A stretch of 52,900 nucleotides of DNA from Pseudomonadota bacterium (GTDB lineage Bacteria; Bdellovibrionota_C; UBA2361; SZUA-149; DAOLCO01). The notes below the pieces were generated by a model that saw nothing but the letters and a program-made list of their open reading frames with translations, made no database searches and was not told the origin of the DNA. How positions within the stretch are numbered: position 1 is the first letter of the stretch; every line of letters starts with the position of its first letter. The DNA is taken from positions 1 through 52,900 of the forward strand of contig JAIYCX010000005.1 of NCBI GenBank assembly GCA_027487795.1, given 5' to 3'. The position numbers and the translations under genes were made by a program. Of the stretch, positions 33,579 to 43,074 are shown one piece after another.

Positions 33579-35666
33579 ATGAATTCTTTAACTTTAGAAA
33601 ATTATCGATATATGAATAATGATGTTTTATTAGTCGACTTCTTCGATACTTGTGTAACTAGAGATGTTCATCCTGAATATATTAAGTATCTTTGGTCAGC
33701 AAGAATTAGAGAAGCTTTAGGCTTAAAAATTTCCAGCGAAGAAGTTTATCAAATTAGAGCTGCACTGGAGCTTCAATTATGTATCAGAAATAAGAATGCA
33801 GGACATGATGATGATTTTTATTTCCCAGAATTCTCTAGGTTTTTTTATGATTATATTTCAATACATTATAAAACTATAGAGTCCTTAAGTTCTTTATATA
33901 CTATAAGTGAATTCGTAGCGCTTGCTTCTAAGATAGAATTAGATTTAGAGTTTGAACATCAGATTCTTCTTGATGAAATGATAAATTACCTAAGAGAGGA
34001 AAAAGAGTCTGGGAAAGTTCTGATATTGGTATCAGATTTTTATCTTTCAAAATCTGAATTCGCTCAAATTTTAAGACATCATAAAATTGAAGATTTATTT
34101 TCAGAGTTATATGTATCAAGCGAGTATTTAAAAAATAAACGAAGTGGCAATCTATTTGATATTGTAATTGCTGAATGTGCCCTAGATCCACAAAAAACTA
34201 CAATGATAGGAGATAATTTACATTCTGATTTTGAATCTCCTAAAAGTAAGGGGTTAAAAGCAATTCATCTTGATAAATCAGACAAGAAAAGATCTGATGA
34301 AAAACTACTAGAAGATGTCCTTTCTCAATCAGTGACAAGCCAGAATATTTGGAATCAGGTTAATGATAGAATTAGAACAGGGGTACTCTTTTCTAATATG
34401 TCTTTAACTTTTTATTCTTACATTGCAAGATTATATAATAGATTGAGAGAGGATAATGTTAAGGATGTTTTTTTTCTTTCTAGAGAAGGAGAGTTTTTAA
34501 AGAAGATATTCGACTGCTATCAAGAATCTTTGAATATTAATAATCCGATTAATTCTCATTATTTTTTAGCTTCCAGAAGGTCGACATTCTTGCCTTCTCT
34601 TAGGCCGATAGGAGAGGAGAATTTTGAAATTCTTTTTAGACAGTATGTACGTATTTCCGGTAAGGAGTTTTTATTAAGTCTCAATCTTGATGAATCATGG
34701 ATAGAAGGTTTTCAGAAAGAAATTTCAGAAAACATTGAAGTCAGAGAGATAGATTTTCCTAATAGCGAAGTTTTTACCAAAATTATAAAGCATTCAAGCT
34801 TTATTAGAGAATATGAGAGAAAAAGACTAGAGCAAAAAGAATTATTCTTAAAATATTTAGATTCTTTCGGAGCTAATTTAGAGGGAGGTACATTCTCGCT
34901 TGTTGATGTCGGCTGGAAGGGTACTATGCAGGATAATATTCGTAAGTTGCTTCCAGATAGCATCAGTATTCATGGCTATTATTTTGGTCTAATGACGAAT
35001 GTGAATATTAACCCATCAAACAGAAAAGAAGGAATAAAATTTTCACCACCTGCTGAGGCAACACAATATGGAGCATGGATATATAGTAATACTATAACGG
35101 TATACGAAATTCTACTTGGAGCTTCACACGGAAGTGCTACGGAATATTTTTTAGATTCTAATAATTCTTCTGAAGGTAGTAACTCTGTAGGGGTTTCTTT
35201 AACTGCGCATCCGTATGAAACACAACTGTATAATGAAAAAATTTCGCCTCTTTTAGATTCCTATTATAAAACTTTCAAAGAGCTATGCTCCGTATTTAAC
35301 AGTACGCATTTTAATATAGAATTTTTTGATCGAATGATAGCAGAATTTCATGCTCAAATGGTTCTGATGCCTAAAGAAGAAGAGATGGCTTTTGTTGAGA
35401 GTATTTCTCATTTTGAAAATTTTGGTGTTTTCGAGTTCACTGAGTTTAGGAGAGAACGAATTAATCCGCTTACAAGAGTTGTGAATTTAGTTAACTTTAT
35501 AAAGAATCCACAAAAAATACTAACTTATAGTATGTGGCCTGCTATCACATTAAGAAAACTTGGTTTAGGTTTCCTTCAGCATTTCTATGGATGGTATTTG
35601 TTTAAGCTTGCCTTTGATCAGCAATCTAAACCATTCAATATGGTTAGAAAGGTATGGCGAATATGA
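33579..35666 (+). CDS. HAD-superfamily protein of the polysaccharide locus, large
   Basis: The 695-residue protein opens with a HAD-like hydrolase domain: motif I VLLVDFFDTCVTRDV near 16-30 with D20 as likely nucleophile, motif II VSDFYLS near 150 and motif IV MIGDNLHSD near 207-215. The remaining 450 residues contain YSYIARLYNRLREDNVKDVFFLSREGEFLKK and LVDVGWKGTMQ. These occur in large HAD proteins encoded in surface-glycan gene clusters. The substrate is unknown, possibly a phosphorylated sugar or glycan carrier. It starts one base after the methyltransferase stop. Confidence 0.75.
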   Translation: MNSLTLENYRYMNNDVLLVDFFDTCVTRDVHPEYIKYLWSARIREALGLKISSEEVYQIRAALELQLCIRNKNAGHDDDFYFPEFSRFFYDYISIHYKTIESLSSLYTISEFVALASKIELDLEFEHQILLDEMINYLREEKESGKVLILVSDFYLSKSEFAQILRHHKIEDLFSELYVSSEYLKNKRSGNLFDIVIAECALDPQKTTMIGDNLHSDFESPKSKGLKAIHLDKSDKKRSDEKLLEDVLSQSVTSQNIWNQVNDRIRTGVLFSNMSLTFYSYIARLYNRLREDNVKDVFFLSREGEFLKKIFDCYQESLNINNPINSHYFLASRRSTFLPSLRPIGEENFEILFRQYVRISGKEFLLSLNLDESWIEGFQKEISENIEVREIDFPNSEVFTKIIKHSSFIREYERKRLEQKELFLKYLDSFGANLEGGTFSLVDVGWKGTMQDNIRKLLPDSISIHGYYFGLMTNVNINPSNRKEGIKFSPPAEATQYGAWIYSNTITVYEILLGASHGSATEYFLDSNNSSEGSNSVGVSLTAHPYETQLYNEKISPLLDSYYKTFKELCSVFNSTHFNIEFFDRMIAEFHAQMVLMPKEEEMAFVESISHFENFGVFEFTEFRRERINPLTRVVNLVNFIKNPQKILTYSMWPAITLRKLGLGFLQHFYGWYLFKLAFDQQSKPFNMVRKVWRI

Positions 35667-35676
35667 TATCGAACCT

Positions 35677-36963
35677 ATGATAAAAATAGCTATTCTTATA
35701 GGTTCTGCTGATATCAGTGGTGGTACCTATGTGATCTTTCAACATGCAAGTTTTCTTCAGGAGTCTGGACTTGTTGATGTTACAATTTTAACAGAAGACC
35801 CAGTAGATCCAGAAACTCCCCTATGGCATGATAAGGGTTCTACTTTTAAATATAAAACGATTGAAGAAGTAGAGTCTGAAGAGTTTGATATAGCTATGGC
35901 AACATGGTGGGTAACTGTTTATAAGCTACATAAGGTAAACGCAAAAAAATATTCTTTCTTCACTCAATCAGTTGAATCAAGATTTTATTTGCCAAATGAC
36001 TACGCAACAAGAAAATGGGCAGATGGAGTGTATACTTTTAACTTACCAATTATCACAGAGGCTAGCTGGATACAGGAACATGTAAAAACTTTTTTTAACA
36101 GAGACTCTCAACTTGTTTTAAATGGGATCAGGAAAGATATTTATAATACAAGTGGAGAAGCTTATTCTCAGAAGGAAGAAGGTAAGTTAAGAGTTCTTAT
36201 TGAAGGACCTTTAGGAGTATTTTTTAAAAATACAGAGAAGGCAATAGAGCTTGCTAAAAAAAGTAATGCCGATGAAATCTGGCTTCTAACATCGTCAAAG
36301 AATGTAGAGTTGATCGAGGGTGTTGATAGGATATTTTCTTCCGTAAAGAATGTAGAGACTGCAAAAATTTATAGATCTTGTGACGTGCTAGTTAAGCTTA
36401 GTTATGTTGAAGGTATGTTTGGACCGCCGCTTGAAATATTTCACTGTGGAGGGACTGCTATCATCTATAATGTTACAGGACATGAAGAGTATATGAAGAA
36501 TGATATTAATAGTATTATTCTTGATGTTGATGATGAAGCAGGTGTTATAGCATCAATAAATAAATTAAAAGCTGAGCCTGAATATTTAAAGCGTTTAAAG
36601 CAAGGTGCCTTAGAAGAAGCTCAAAATTGGCCAGATTGGGCAACTAGTTCTAAGTCTTTCTTGGAGAGTGTTTATAAAATTAAAGATCTTGAATGTGAGT
36701 CGCAAAAAGAGATAAAATTAAAAACAGAATATCTTTCAGACTGGTATGGTAAGCATTTGCAGGTTCAAATAGCCCACGGTGAACTTGTAAATAAAATTGT
36801 GGAAGGGGAAAATGTACTCAATGAACTAAGATCGGAAACTCAATCTTTCAGAAATTTCCACGATCAAATCGTAGGATCTTTTAGTTTTAAATTTGTTAAT
36901 TGGGTAAGAATAAATCCATTTTTAAGACTACTCATCAAGATTAAGAAAGCAATCATTTACTAA
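35677..36963 (+). CDS. GT-B fold glycosyltransferase (GT4-like)
   Basis: The start was placed at the ATG at 35677 (MIKIAILIGSADISGGTYVI), 10 bp after the HAD gene; the frame is open further upstream but overlaps it. The 428-residue protein has an N-terminal Rossmann-like domain (IGSADISGGTYVIFQHA). The C-terminal donor domain carries VLVKLSYVEGMFGPPLEIFHCGGTAIIYN near 244-272, whose EGxxxPxLExxxxG pattern is that of retaining GT4-type enzymes. The tail is helical. It is the last gene of the polysaccharide locus and probably adds a sugar to the exported glycan. Confidence 0.8.
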   Translation: MIKIAILIGSADISGGTYVIFQHASFLQESGLVDVTILTEDPVDPETPLWHDKGSTFKYKTIEEVESEEFDIAMATWWVTVYKLHKVNAKKYSFFTQSVESRFYLPNDYATRKWADGVYTFNLPIITEASWIQEHVKTFFNRDSQLVLNGIRKDIYNTSGEAYSQKEEGKLRVLIEGPLGVFFKNTEKAIELAKKSNADEIWLLTSSKNVELIEGVDRIFSSVKNVETAKIYRSCDVLVKLSYVEGMFGPPLEIFHCGGTAIIYNVTGHEEYMKNDINSIILDVDDEAGVIASINKLKAEPEYLKRLKQGALEEAQNWPDWATSSKSFLESVYKIKDLECESQKEIKLKTEYLSDWYGKHLQVQIAHGELVNKIVEGENVLNELRSETQSFRNFHDQIVGSFSFKFVNWVRINPFLRLLIKIKKAIIY

Positions 36964-37138
36964 AAATCTCTATAATTTCTGACACCTTAAGTCCTAATCG
37001 ACTATTTTTGGGGACTTCCTGGGGAACTTAAGTATTGCTATTATCCACAAGTCATAATTGCACCTCCAATTTAAACCCTTCGACCATATTCTGAAACCAG
37101 ATTAAAAAATCTTAAAAAATATCTTTATCCTCCAACGT

Positions 37139-37219
37139 AATTTATATCAAATTTGTTAGACAAGAACTTTTGAGTACTTATGAAAAATTACTTAAATTTA
37201 AGGAGTTTCAGACTAACTA
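37139..37219 (+). pseudogene. Decayed 3' fragment of a second copy of the 24823 gene
   Basis: Translation gives VRQELLSTYEKLLKFKEFQTN, closely matching the end of the protein encoded at 24823-25707 (LRQELLSVYENLL). At DNA level AATTTATATCAA and AGACAAGAACTTTTGAGT are shared, with about 9 bases missing between them. The rest of the 36964-37355 gap holds no gene. It includes a perfect tandem repeat of CTAACTAACTAT at 37213-37236. Confidence 0.6.
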
Positions 37220-37355
37220 ACTATCTAACTAACTATAGTTTTTATAGATAAGTTTTAAGATTATCTCTTGGCTATTTTAAATTAATCAAGTAACATTTTT
37301 CTGGGTAGATGGTCACATTAAGGTTTTTCTCTTTATGATGAAGAGGGAGGTTGTT

Positions 37356-38690
37356 ATGAACGATTTGACAGTGTCTCCAGCAAAAGTAGCTCCATTGCAT
37401 GTTAAGAAAGGTAAGATATATTTCCAATTCGTCTATGACGTCGGTAGTGAAATTAATTTAGATGAAGTACTTGAGCAGAATGAATTCGAAGGTGCAACTC
37501 CTGAAGAAATTCTACCAAGACACGTTGAAAGTGATTTATTTAAATTTACTACAGGACTTCCTATTTCTTGGAGAAGTAATGTTAGAAGTTTATATTCGTT
37601 TTCTAATCTACAAATTGAATCTAAAGCAAGATTCATGCTTTGGCCAAATGGTTATGTAGGAGTAGAGTTTTCGGTTGATCTTGCAGCGCAGAATAAAAAA
37701 ATTACTCTAACTAACATTTCCCATTTTTTGTTTGAAATGAGATATGATTCTACTTTAAGAGAAGAGTCCAAGATTTTTGTAGATTCAATATTATCAAGAG
37801 TAGATAGTTCTATTATTGATATGCATAAGCCTACTTATTGCGAGGACTATGTATCGGTCGAGATTTCCTCATTTAGTAAGAATATTTCAGAAGAAACACT
37901 TTTAAGAAAGTATCGTTCTCAAATAGCTCATATTGTAAGACAAGAGAGATTTTGCAAGGGACTTATGTCATTATCTGAGAGCCAAATTGAAGAGGTTTGG
38001 AAACAAAAACTTTCTTACAATAGACGAGAGTTGATTATTGTTACATATGATGTCGCTTTTTTATATGGTAAGAATAACGATGATGAGAAACGACTTGTTG
38101 AATTAATCAATCTACATATGATTGAACTTAAAACACTGTTGAAGATTTTGAGAGGAAAACGGGCAGAGTTTGCAGAGCGCCACACGGAAATTCTCAAAGA
38201 GGATACTATACCAAGATTTTTAAAAGTCATAAGATTTGTATTCGGGTTTATGAATGTGAGGAGATTCTTTCGTAGATTATTGAGAAGGATTCCTAGGGTG
38301 CTTCCAATTGAAAACATGATGTGTTCAATTATTGAGCTAAAAGAGAGAGCAGATGCTGTACTTTCAGCCTCTCAAAGATCACTAGAGATAACACAGGATC
38401 CTTTTTTGTCTTCAGTTTATCGAACAGCTGGAGAAGCATTTGATTTGAAAGCAATGAGATCTCAAGTCAAAACTCAACTTGCAAGCTTAACCGAAACTTA
38501 TGACAGTCTGATAGAAATTAAGAGGCATAAGTGGGGTTTCATTTTAGAAATCGTTGTGATTCTTTTGATTTCAGTTGAAGTTGCAATACCTGTTAGTATT
38601 TGGACATTTAACTTAATTAAGGAGCTTGGTTGGGGAGGGATTTTAAATAATCCTTACATTGAGATCTTACAGAGAATCTTCACTCACTGA
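37356..38690 (+). CDS. C-terminally membrane-anchored protein, possibly RMD1/DUF155-like
   Basis: The start at 37356 (MNDLTVSPAKVAPL) is chosen because GAGGGAGG precedes it; the upstream ATGs at 37335 and 37338 lie ahead of that site. The 444-residue protein has a mixed alpha/beta N-terminal half and helices in the second half. A single hydrophobic segment near the C-terminus (GFILEIVVILLISVEVAIPVSIW) makes it a tail-anchored protein. The ending, helix then HK-W-xxx-LEIxVxxLI-xE, recalls the DUF155/RMD1 family, but the match is weak. It is a single gene, with a terminator after it. Confidence 0.5.
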   Translation: MNDLTVSPAKVAPLHVKKGKIYFQFVYDVGSEINLDEVLEQNEFEGATPEEILPRHVESDLFKFTTGLPISWRSNVRSLYSFSNLQIESKARFMLWPNGYVGVEFSVDLAAQNKKITLTNISHFLFEMRYDSTLREESKIFVDSILSRVDSSIIDMHKPTYCEDYVSVEISSFSKNISEETLLRKYRSQIAHIVRQERFCKGLMSLSESQIEEVWKQKLSYNRRELIIVTYDVAFLYGKNNDDEKRLVELINLHMIELKTLLKILRGKRAEFAERHTEILKEDTIPRFLKVIRFVFGFMNVRRFFRRLLRRIPRVLPIENMMCSIIELKERADAVLSASQRSLEITQDPFLSSVYRTAGEAFDLKAMRSQVKTQLASLTETYDSLIEIKRHKWGFILEIVVILLISVEVAIPVSIWTFNLIKELGWGGILNNPYIEILQRIFTH

Positions 38691-38718
38691 TTTTGGTAAA
38701 TTTAAGAAAGGAGTTTCT

Positions 38719-38777
38719 AAAAAGGTTCTGATCAGTTCTGAGATTCATTTCTCAGTTAATGTGACCAGAACCTTTTT
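38719..38777. terminator. Bidirectional terminator between convergent genes
   Basis: A perfect 12-bp stem (AAAAAGGTTCTG at 38719-38730 with CAGAACCTTTTT at 38766-38777) has an inner 6-bp hairpin (CTGAGA with TCTCAG at 38738-38755). It has T-runs on both strands and lies between the 37356 gene and gnd. Confidence 0.8.
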
Positions 38778-38786
38778 AATTTTTAC

Positions 38787-40241
38787 TTATATTGAATAAG
38801 TTGTTGATGAAGTATTTCCGCCTCTTCCAGTCCAATTAGTATGGAAGAACTCTCCTCTAGGCTTATCAAGTCTTTCGTATGTATGAGCACCGAAAAAATC
38901 TCTCTGAGCTTGTAGAAGATTTGCAGGAAGTCTATCAGCTCTGTATCCATCGTAGTACGAAAGTGCAGAACTTATAGCAGGAACTGGAATTCCGTTTTCA
39001 ACAGCCGTCATAACTATTTTTCTCCAGCCTGTGTGACCCTTTTCTAGAACCTCACTGAAGAATGGATCTAACATTAAGTTATTTAAGTCCGCATTATTAT
39101 CAAATGCTTCTTTAATTTTCCCTAGGAATTTAGATCTAATAATACAACCACCTCTCCACATTAAGGCAATGCTTCCGTAGTTTAGTTTCCAGTTTAGTTC
39201 TTTTGCTGCAGCGGCTAGTAAACTAAATCCTTGTGCATAAGAAATAATCTTTGCACAGTAGATAGCATCTTTAGCTGCATCAATTAGTTCTTGTTTCTTA
39301 GTGCTAAGAATTGGCTTAGGACCTTTTAGAACTTTACTAGCTACAACTCTTTCTTCTTTGACTGCGGATAGACATCTTGAAAATACAGCTTCACCTATTA
39401 AAGTAACAGGTATGCCGCAATCTAGACCAACGTTAACTGTCCATTTACCAGTCCCTTTTTGACCAGCTGTATCAAGTATTAGATCTATCAAGTCTTTGCC
39501 TGTTTCTTCGTCTTTTTTGCCAAAAATTTCAGCAGTAATTTCTATTAAGAAGCTATCAAGATCGCCCTTATTCCATTCTGTGAAAACTTCATGTAGGTCT
39601 TTGTTTGTTAGTCCACCAACTGCTTTTAGTACGTGATAGGCTTCGCAAATTAACTGCATATCGCCGTACTCTATTCCATTATGAACCATCTTCACAAAGT
39701 GTCCTGATCCTTCAGGTCCTACCCAGTCACAACAAGGAGACCCGTCTTCTACTTTTGCAGCGATAGTTTGGAAAATTCCTTTTACTAAAGGCCAAGCTGA
39801 TTCATCTCCACCAGGCATAATCGAAGGTCCAAGCAGAGCACCTTCTTCACCACCTGATACGCCGGCTCCAATGAAGTGAATTCCTTTTGCTTTAAGATCT
39901 TTTGTTCTTCTATTTGAATCTGGATAGTGTGAGTTTCCACCATCGATAATTACATCACCTTTTTCTAGAAAAGGAAGTAGTTGTTCGATCACGCCATCGA
40001 CTGCACTTCCGGCCTTAACCATAATCATTACTTTTCTCGGCCTCTTAAGTGACTTGCAAAATTCTTCTACAGTAAAACAACCAGTGATTGTTTTTCCTTT
40101 TGCCCTATCGTCAATAAATGATTGAACTTTGTCTGTACTTCTATTGTATACGGCTACAGAAAAGCCCTTTGAGGCCATATTGAGAACCAAGTTCTCTCCC
40201 ATTACCGCAAGTCCTATTAAACCTATATCACAGCTGCTCAT
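38787..40241 (-). CDS. gnd: 6-phosphogluconate dehydrogenase, decarboxylating
   Basis: This enzyme of the oxidative pentose phosphate pathway makes ribulose 5-phosphate, CO2 and NADPH. The 484 residues are the long, dimeric form. Visible motifs are the NADP-binding GLIGLAVMGENLVLN at the start, GGNSHYPDSNRR near 101-112, GAGVSGGEEGALLGPSIMPGG near 125-145, KMVHNGIEYGDMQL near 184-197 with the catalytic Lys and His-Asn, and DTAGQKGTGKWT near 259-270. The C-terminal FFHTNWTGRGG is intact. AAGGA precedes the ATG. A repeat pair at 40264-40288 lies just upstream. Confidence 0.97.
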   Translation of the reverse strand: MSSCDIGLIGLAVMGENLVLNMASKGFSVAVYNRSTDKVQSFIDDRAKGKTITGCFTVEEFCKSLKRPRKVMIMVKAGSAVDGVIEQLLPFLEKGDVIIDGGNSHYPDSNRRTKDLKAKGIHFIGAGVSGGEEGALLGPSIMPGGDESAWPLVKGIFQTIAAKVEDGSPCCDWVGPEGSGHFVKMVHNGIEYGDMQLICEAYHVLKAVGGLTNKDLHEVFTEWNKGDLDSFLIEITAEIFGKKDEETGKDLIDLILDTAGQKGTGKWTVNVGLDCGIPVTLIGEAVFSRCLSAVKEERVVASKVLKGPKPILSTKKQELIDAAKDAIYCAKIISYAQGFSLLAAAAKELNWKLNYGSIALMWRGGCIIRSKFLGKIKEAFDNNADLNNLMLDPFFSEVLEKGHTGWRKIVMTAVENGIPVPAISSALSYYDGYRADRLPANLLQAQRDFFGAHTYERLDKPRGEFFHTNWTGRGGNTSSTTYSI

Positions 40242-40263
40242 GAATTATCCTTTCAATAATTAA

Positions 40264-40288
40264 ACTAATTAGTTGCATTACTAATTAG
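40264..40288 (-). promoter_or_regulatory. Paired ACTAATTAG repeats upstream of gnd
   Basis: The sequence ACTAATTAG occurs at 40264-40272 and 40280-40288, spaced 16 bp apart, 23-47 bp ahead of the gnd start. The first copy extends to the palindrome ACTAATTAGT. The pair could be an operator or part of the promoter. The regulator is unknown. Confidence 0.3.
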
Positions 40289-40485
40289 CGCCTAATTGAA
40301 CAATTCTCAAAGTATCTTTGCAGAGGCGAAAATATTTTTAAATGCTTAGGTTAACATGCTGTATTTATTGAGATAAAATAAAAAGACGACAAATATAGAA
40401 GCATTTAGCAGGGATGTCATGACTAGTGTTTGCTAAGCAGTGTTCGTTTTATTTTAGGTGTTAACGGTATTTTTAAGGGGGGTAA

Positions 40486-41199
40486 ATGACAGTTTTAATT
40501 TTTATTGCTCTTGGAGTAGTTGGTTTGATGCTAACTGTTTGGGTAGTTTTAGAACTGAAGAAAGCTAATAATAGTTCTGATGATATGTTTATTAATGCCC
40601 AAGGCCTAAGAGGGATTTCTAGTAGCTCTTCTGGAAATTTAAAAAATGATGAAGATCGCACAAGTTTTATTTCTCACACTAGAACTTCAGTAAGTAAATT
40701 AAATTCAAGTAAAAGTCAGATAGTTGTTAATAAGATAGAAGATAAAGTTGTAGAAAAAGTTGATATTGATTTTAAACTTTTTACTAAAGAAAACTTAGCA
40801 AGATTGTCTTATTATCTACAGATAGAAATGAGTTCAATAAATAATGTACTCTCAGAGCATAGAAGTTACGCAACCGAGGTATTAGCAAGTAGTTTAAGTG
40901 CATCAAAGGAAGTTATTATTGCTAGAGCATATATTGAATCTTTGACCGTAAGAAAACAAGAAATAGATTCAGTAATCGAAGAAATTATAACCGAAGAAAA
41001 AAAATCACTATTCATAGATAATAAAGATAAGATAGCGGTAGTATTTAGACCTTTAGAATTTTCTGCTGATACTATTTCTTCTCTAATTAGTTTTTCATCG
41101 ATACCTAGTACCGAACTAGTAAAAGTAAGGTCAGAAGTGAAACAACTTTTAGATCGTATTCAACAAAGTACGGCTTCAATTAAAAGAAGAGTAGCCTAG
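40486..41199 (+). CDS. Unknown protein with one N-terminal membrane segment
   Basis: The 237-residue protein starts at the ATG at 40486, after GGGGGG. A membrane helix covers about residues 2-22 (VLIFIALGVVGLMLTVWVVLE). A Ser/Lys/Asn-rich linker of about 60 residues follows, then a helical domain from about 95 to the end (FTKENLARLSYYLQIEMSSINNVL, KEVIIARAYIESLTVRKQEID). It looks like a bitopic protein with a cytoplasmic coiled coil. I recognise no family. It is followed by a separate promoter for hemF, so the two are probably independent transcripts. Confidence 0.6.
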   Translation: MTVLIFIALGVVGLMLTVWVVLELKKANNSSDDMFINAQGLRGISSSSSGNLKNDEDRTSFISHTRTSVSKLNSSKSQIVVNKIEDKVVEKVDIDFKLFTKENLARLSYYLQIEMSSINNVLSEHRSYATEVLASSLSASKEVIIARAYIESLTVRKQEIDSVIEEIITEEKKSLFIDNKDKIAVVFRPLEFSADTISSLISFSSIPSTELVKVRSEVKQLLDRIQQSTASIKRRVA

Positions 41200-41210
41200 T
41201 TATAGAGATC

Positions 41211-41238
41211 TTTACAATAGTTCCTATCGGCGTATAAT
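41211..41238 (+). promoter_or_regulatory. Sigma70-type promoter of hemF
   Basis: A -35 hexamer TTTACA at 41211-41216 and a perfect -10 hexamer TATAAT at 41233-41238 are separated by 16 bp. They lie 28 bp ahead of the hemF start codon. Confidence 0.6.
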
Positions 41239-41265
41239 TCAGATGTAACCATCTAAAAAATTTAT

Positions 41266-42180
41266 ATGTCAGAACTAAAAATACAAGCGATATCTTTTCT
41301 AAAACAGCTTCAAACAGATATTTGTAATGAGTTAGAGCGCCATGAAGGTGATAAGTTTTTCATTACGGATGAGTGGACCAGAGAAGATGAAACTGGGGGG
41401 CACGGCGGTGGGGGTATTACTAGAATCTTAAAAGAAGGTAATATTTTTGAACAAGCTGGAGTAAATTTCAGTGAAGTTTATGGAACGTTACCACTTGCTA
41501 TGTCTAGTAAACTAGTTGGAGCCACTACTCCGCAAACTTTTTTTGCTACAGGTGTATCTTTAGTATTTCATCCTAGGTCACCGTTAATACCAACAACTCA
41601 TGCTAATTTTCGTTATTTGGAAGTAGCTGATAAGTGCTGGGTTGGAGGAGGGATCGATCTAACTCCATATGTTTTATTTAAAGAAGACGCAGTATCTTTT
41701 CACCAAACATTAAAAAATGCATGCGATAAATTTTCAGATTCATATTATCAAGCATTTAAGAAAGAATGCGATGAGTATTTTTATATAAAGCATAGAAAAG
41801 AAACCAGAGGAGTAGGTGGTCTTTTCTTTGATTACTTAGGTCGAGATGAGCCTCAAAGAATAGAGCATTATTTTGATTTTGTTAAGACAACTGCTAAAAG
41901 TTTTATCCCATCTTATTTCCCGATAGTAGAAAAAAGAAAGTCAGCTAGCTTTTCGGAAAGAGATAAGGAATTTCAACTTGCTAGAAGAGGACGCTATGTT
42001 GAATTTAATTTAGTATATGACCGTGGCACTCAATTTGGTTTACACACTAATGGTAGGACTGAATCTATTTTAATGTCCTTGCCTCCGATTGCTACGTGGC
42101 AGTATGAGAATAATCTTGCTCAAACTGAGAAAGAAAAAGAGTTAGAGAATATTTTGCGGAATCCGATAGATTGGGTTTAG
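41266..42180 (+). CDS. hemF: Oxygen-dependent coproporphyrinogen III oxidase
   Basis: HemF converts coproporphyrinogen III to protoporphyrinogen IX with O2 in haem synthesis, so the organism meets oxygen. The 304 residues are the usual length. Motifs include GGHGGGGITRIL near 44-55, FHPRSPLIPTTHANFRYLE near 103-121, WVGGGIDLTPYV near 125-136, RGVGGLFFDYL near 181-191 and the nearly invariant RRGRYVEFNLVYDRGTQFGL near 238-257 with NGRTESILMSLPP. A good promoter lies directly upstream and a terminator about 100 bp downstream, so it is probably transcribed alone. Confidence 0.97.
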   Translation: MSELKIQAISFLKQLQTDICNELERHEGDKFFITDEWTREDETGGHGGGGITRILKEGNIFEQAGVNFSEVYGTLPLAMSSKLVGATTPQTFFATGVSLVFHPRSPLIPTTHANFRYLEVADKCWVGGGIDLTPYVLFKEDAVSFHQTLKNACDKFSDSYYQAFKKECDEYFYIKHRKETRGVGGLFFDYLGRDEPQRIEHYFDFVKTTAKSFIPSYFPIVEKRKSASFSERDKEFQLARRGRYVEFNLVYDRGTQFGLHTNGRTESILMSLPPIATWQYENNLAQTEKEKELENILRNPIDWV

Positions 42181-42285
42181 GTAGTTAGTTTTTATGTTTG
42201 TAAGTATTTTTATTGCTTTTAAACTGTAACCCCGTACCACTGAGCTTAAAAAAGAAGTAGAATAGATTTCTTGAATTTCCTAAGG

Positions 42286-42312
42286 TGCGGTTTTCCTTTA
42301 AAAAAAACCGCA
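42286..42312. terminator. Hairpin between hemF and the formyltransferase gene
   Basis: A 9-bp stem (TGCGGTTTT at 42286-42294 with AAAACCGCA at 42304-42312) has T-rich and A-rich sides, so it can act in both directions between the convergent genes. The overlapping sequence TAAGGTGCGG at 42281-42290 is repeated in inverted form at 43075-43084, on the other side of the formyltransferase gene. Confidence 0.6.
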
Positions 42313-42347
42313 TGTAAAAATAGTCATTTAAAGTTTTATACAGCTTT

Positions 42348-43031
42348 TCAAGCAACTTGAATTTCTTTCGTCGTTCTTGTCGAATCGTACTGGATGATCT
42401 CTTCTGGCAACACTTGAAAAACTCGATGATCCGGTTCGGATTGTCTCAGAGTTCTTAGAGTCCTGCCTAGATAGTTCGCTGAGATATATCGATCGCCCCA
42501 AGATCGTGAAAGTTTTTCAGCTTCGTTTGCAAGACCATCTTCCAACTCTTCAATGCATAATGTATTTACGAATCGTTTAGCAAAGTCTTCTAACATTTTA
42601 AGACAGAGAGCTTGATTTACGCGACGAAAATTCGTGTAGTTTATCCCTTCAGGAATCTTTTGTTCTTTGACCTGAATGATATTCCCTGCATCGATTGCTT
42701 CAGTAACATAATGTAACATGATTCCGTGAGTTGAGTGGTTTTCAATTAACGGGATCGTGTCATATCCGCGCCCTCTTTCCAATGACGGATGGATATTTAC
42801 GGCAAGACGAAATTTACTAAGTTCTTCTGGTTCAAAGATGTAGTCATTGTAAAACGAAAACAGAACGGATTGAGGGTTGCTTATGATATCCCTCTTGATC
42901 GATTCTTTACCAGCCTTGTCGCCGCGTTTCCAGATGTAAGAAACGGCGTTAGGTATATATCGTCGAATTATCTCAAAGCCTTCGTATCCAAGATTTGGGC
43001 ATCCCACAAAACAAAATTGCGCATTCTTCAC
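42348..43031 (-). CDS. Stand-alone formyltransferase-family protein
   Basis: The 227-residue protein matches the N-terminal formyltransferase domain (FMT/PurN/sugar formyltransferase fold, which uses formyl-tetrahydrofolate). The catalytic triad pattern Asn-x-His plus Asp is present: NIHPS with N79 and H81, followed by THGIMLHYVTEAIDAGNII with D114. FSFYNDYIFEPEELSKF precedes it, as in sugar N-formyltransferases. The FMT C-terminal tRNA-binding domain is missing, so it is not a methionyl-tRNA formyltransferase. The substrate is unknown; an amino sugar or a peptide precursor is possible. Arginine codons are largely CGN and G+C is higher than in neighbours, suggesting transfer from another organism. 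Confidence 0.75.
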   Translation of the reverse strand: MKNAQFCFVGCPNLGYEGFEIIRRYIPNAVSYIWKRGDKAGKESIKRDIISNPQSVLFSFYNDYIFEPEELSKFRLAVNIHPSLERGRGYDTIPLIENHSTHGIMLHYVTEAIDAGNIIQVKEQKIPEGINYTNFRRVNQALCLKMLEDFAKRFVNTLCIEELEDGLANEAEKLSRSWGDRYISANYLGRTLRTLRQSEPDHRVFQVLPEEIIQYDSTRTTKEIQVA

Positions 43032-43074
43032 GGCAAATCTCCTCTGCCATTAGAGCTTTAAAACCAAAATTATT

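Noticed and set aside
37213..37236. Tandem CTAACTAACTAT as a regulatory site
   Set aside because: Only two 12-bp copies in an AT-rich gap with no gene-specific placement; more likely replication slippage.
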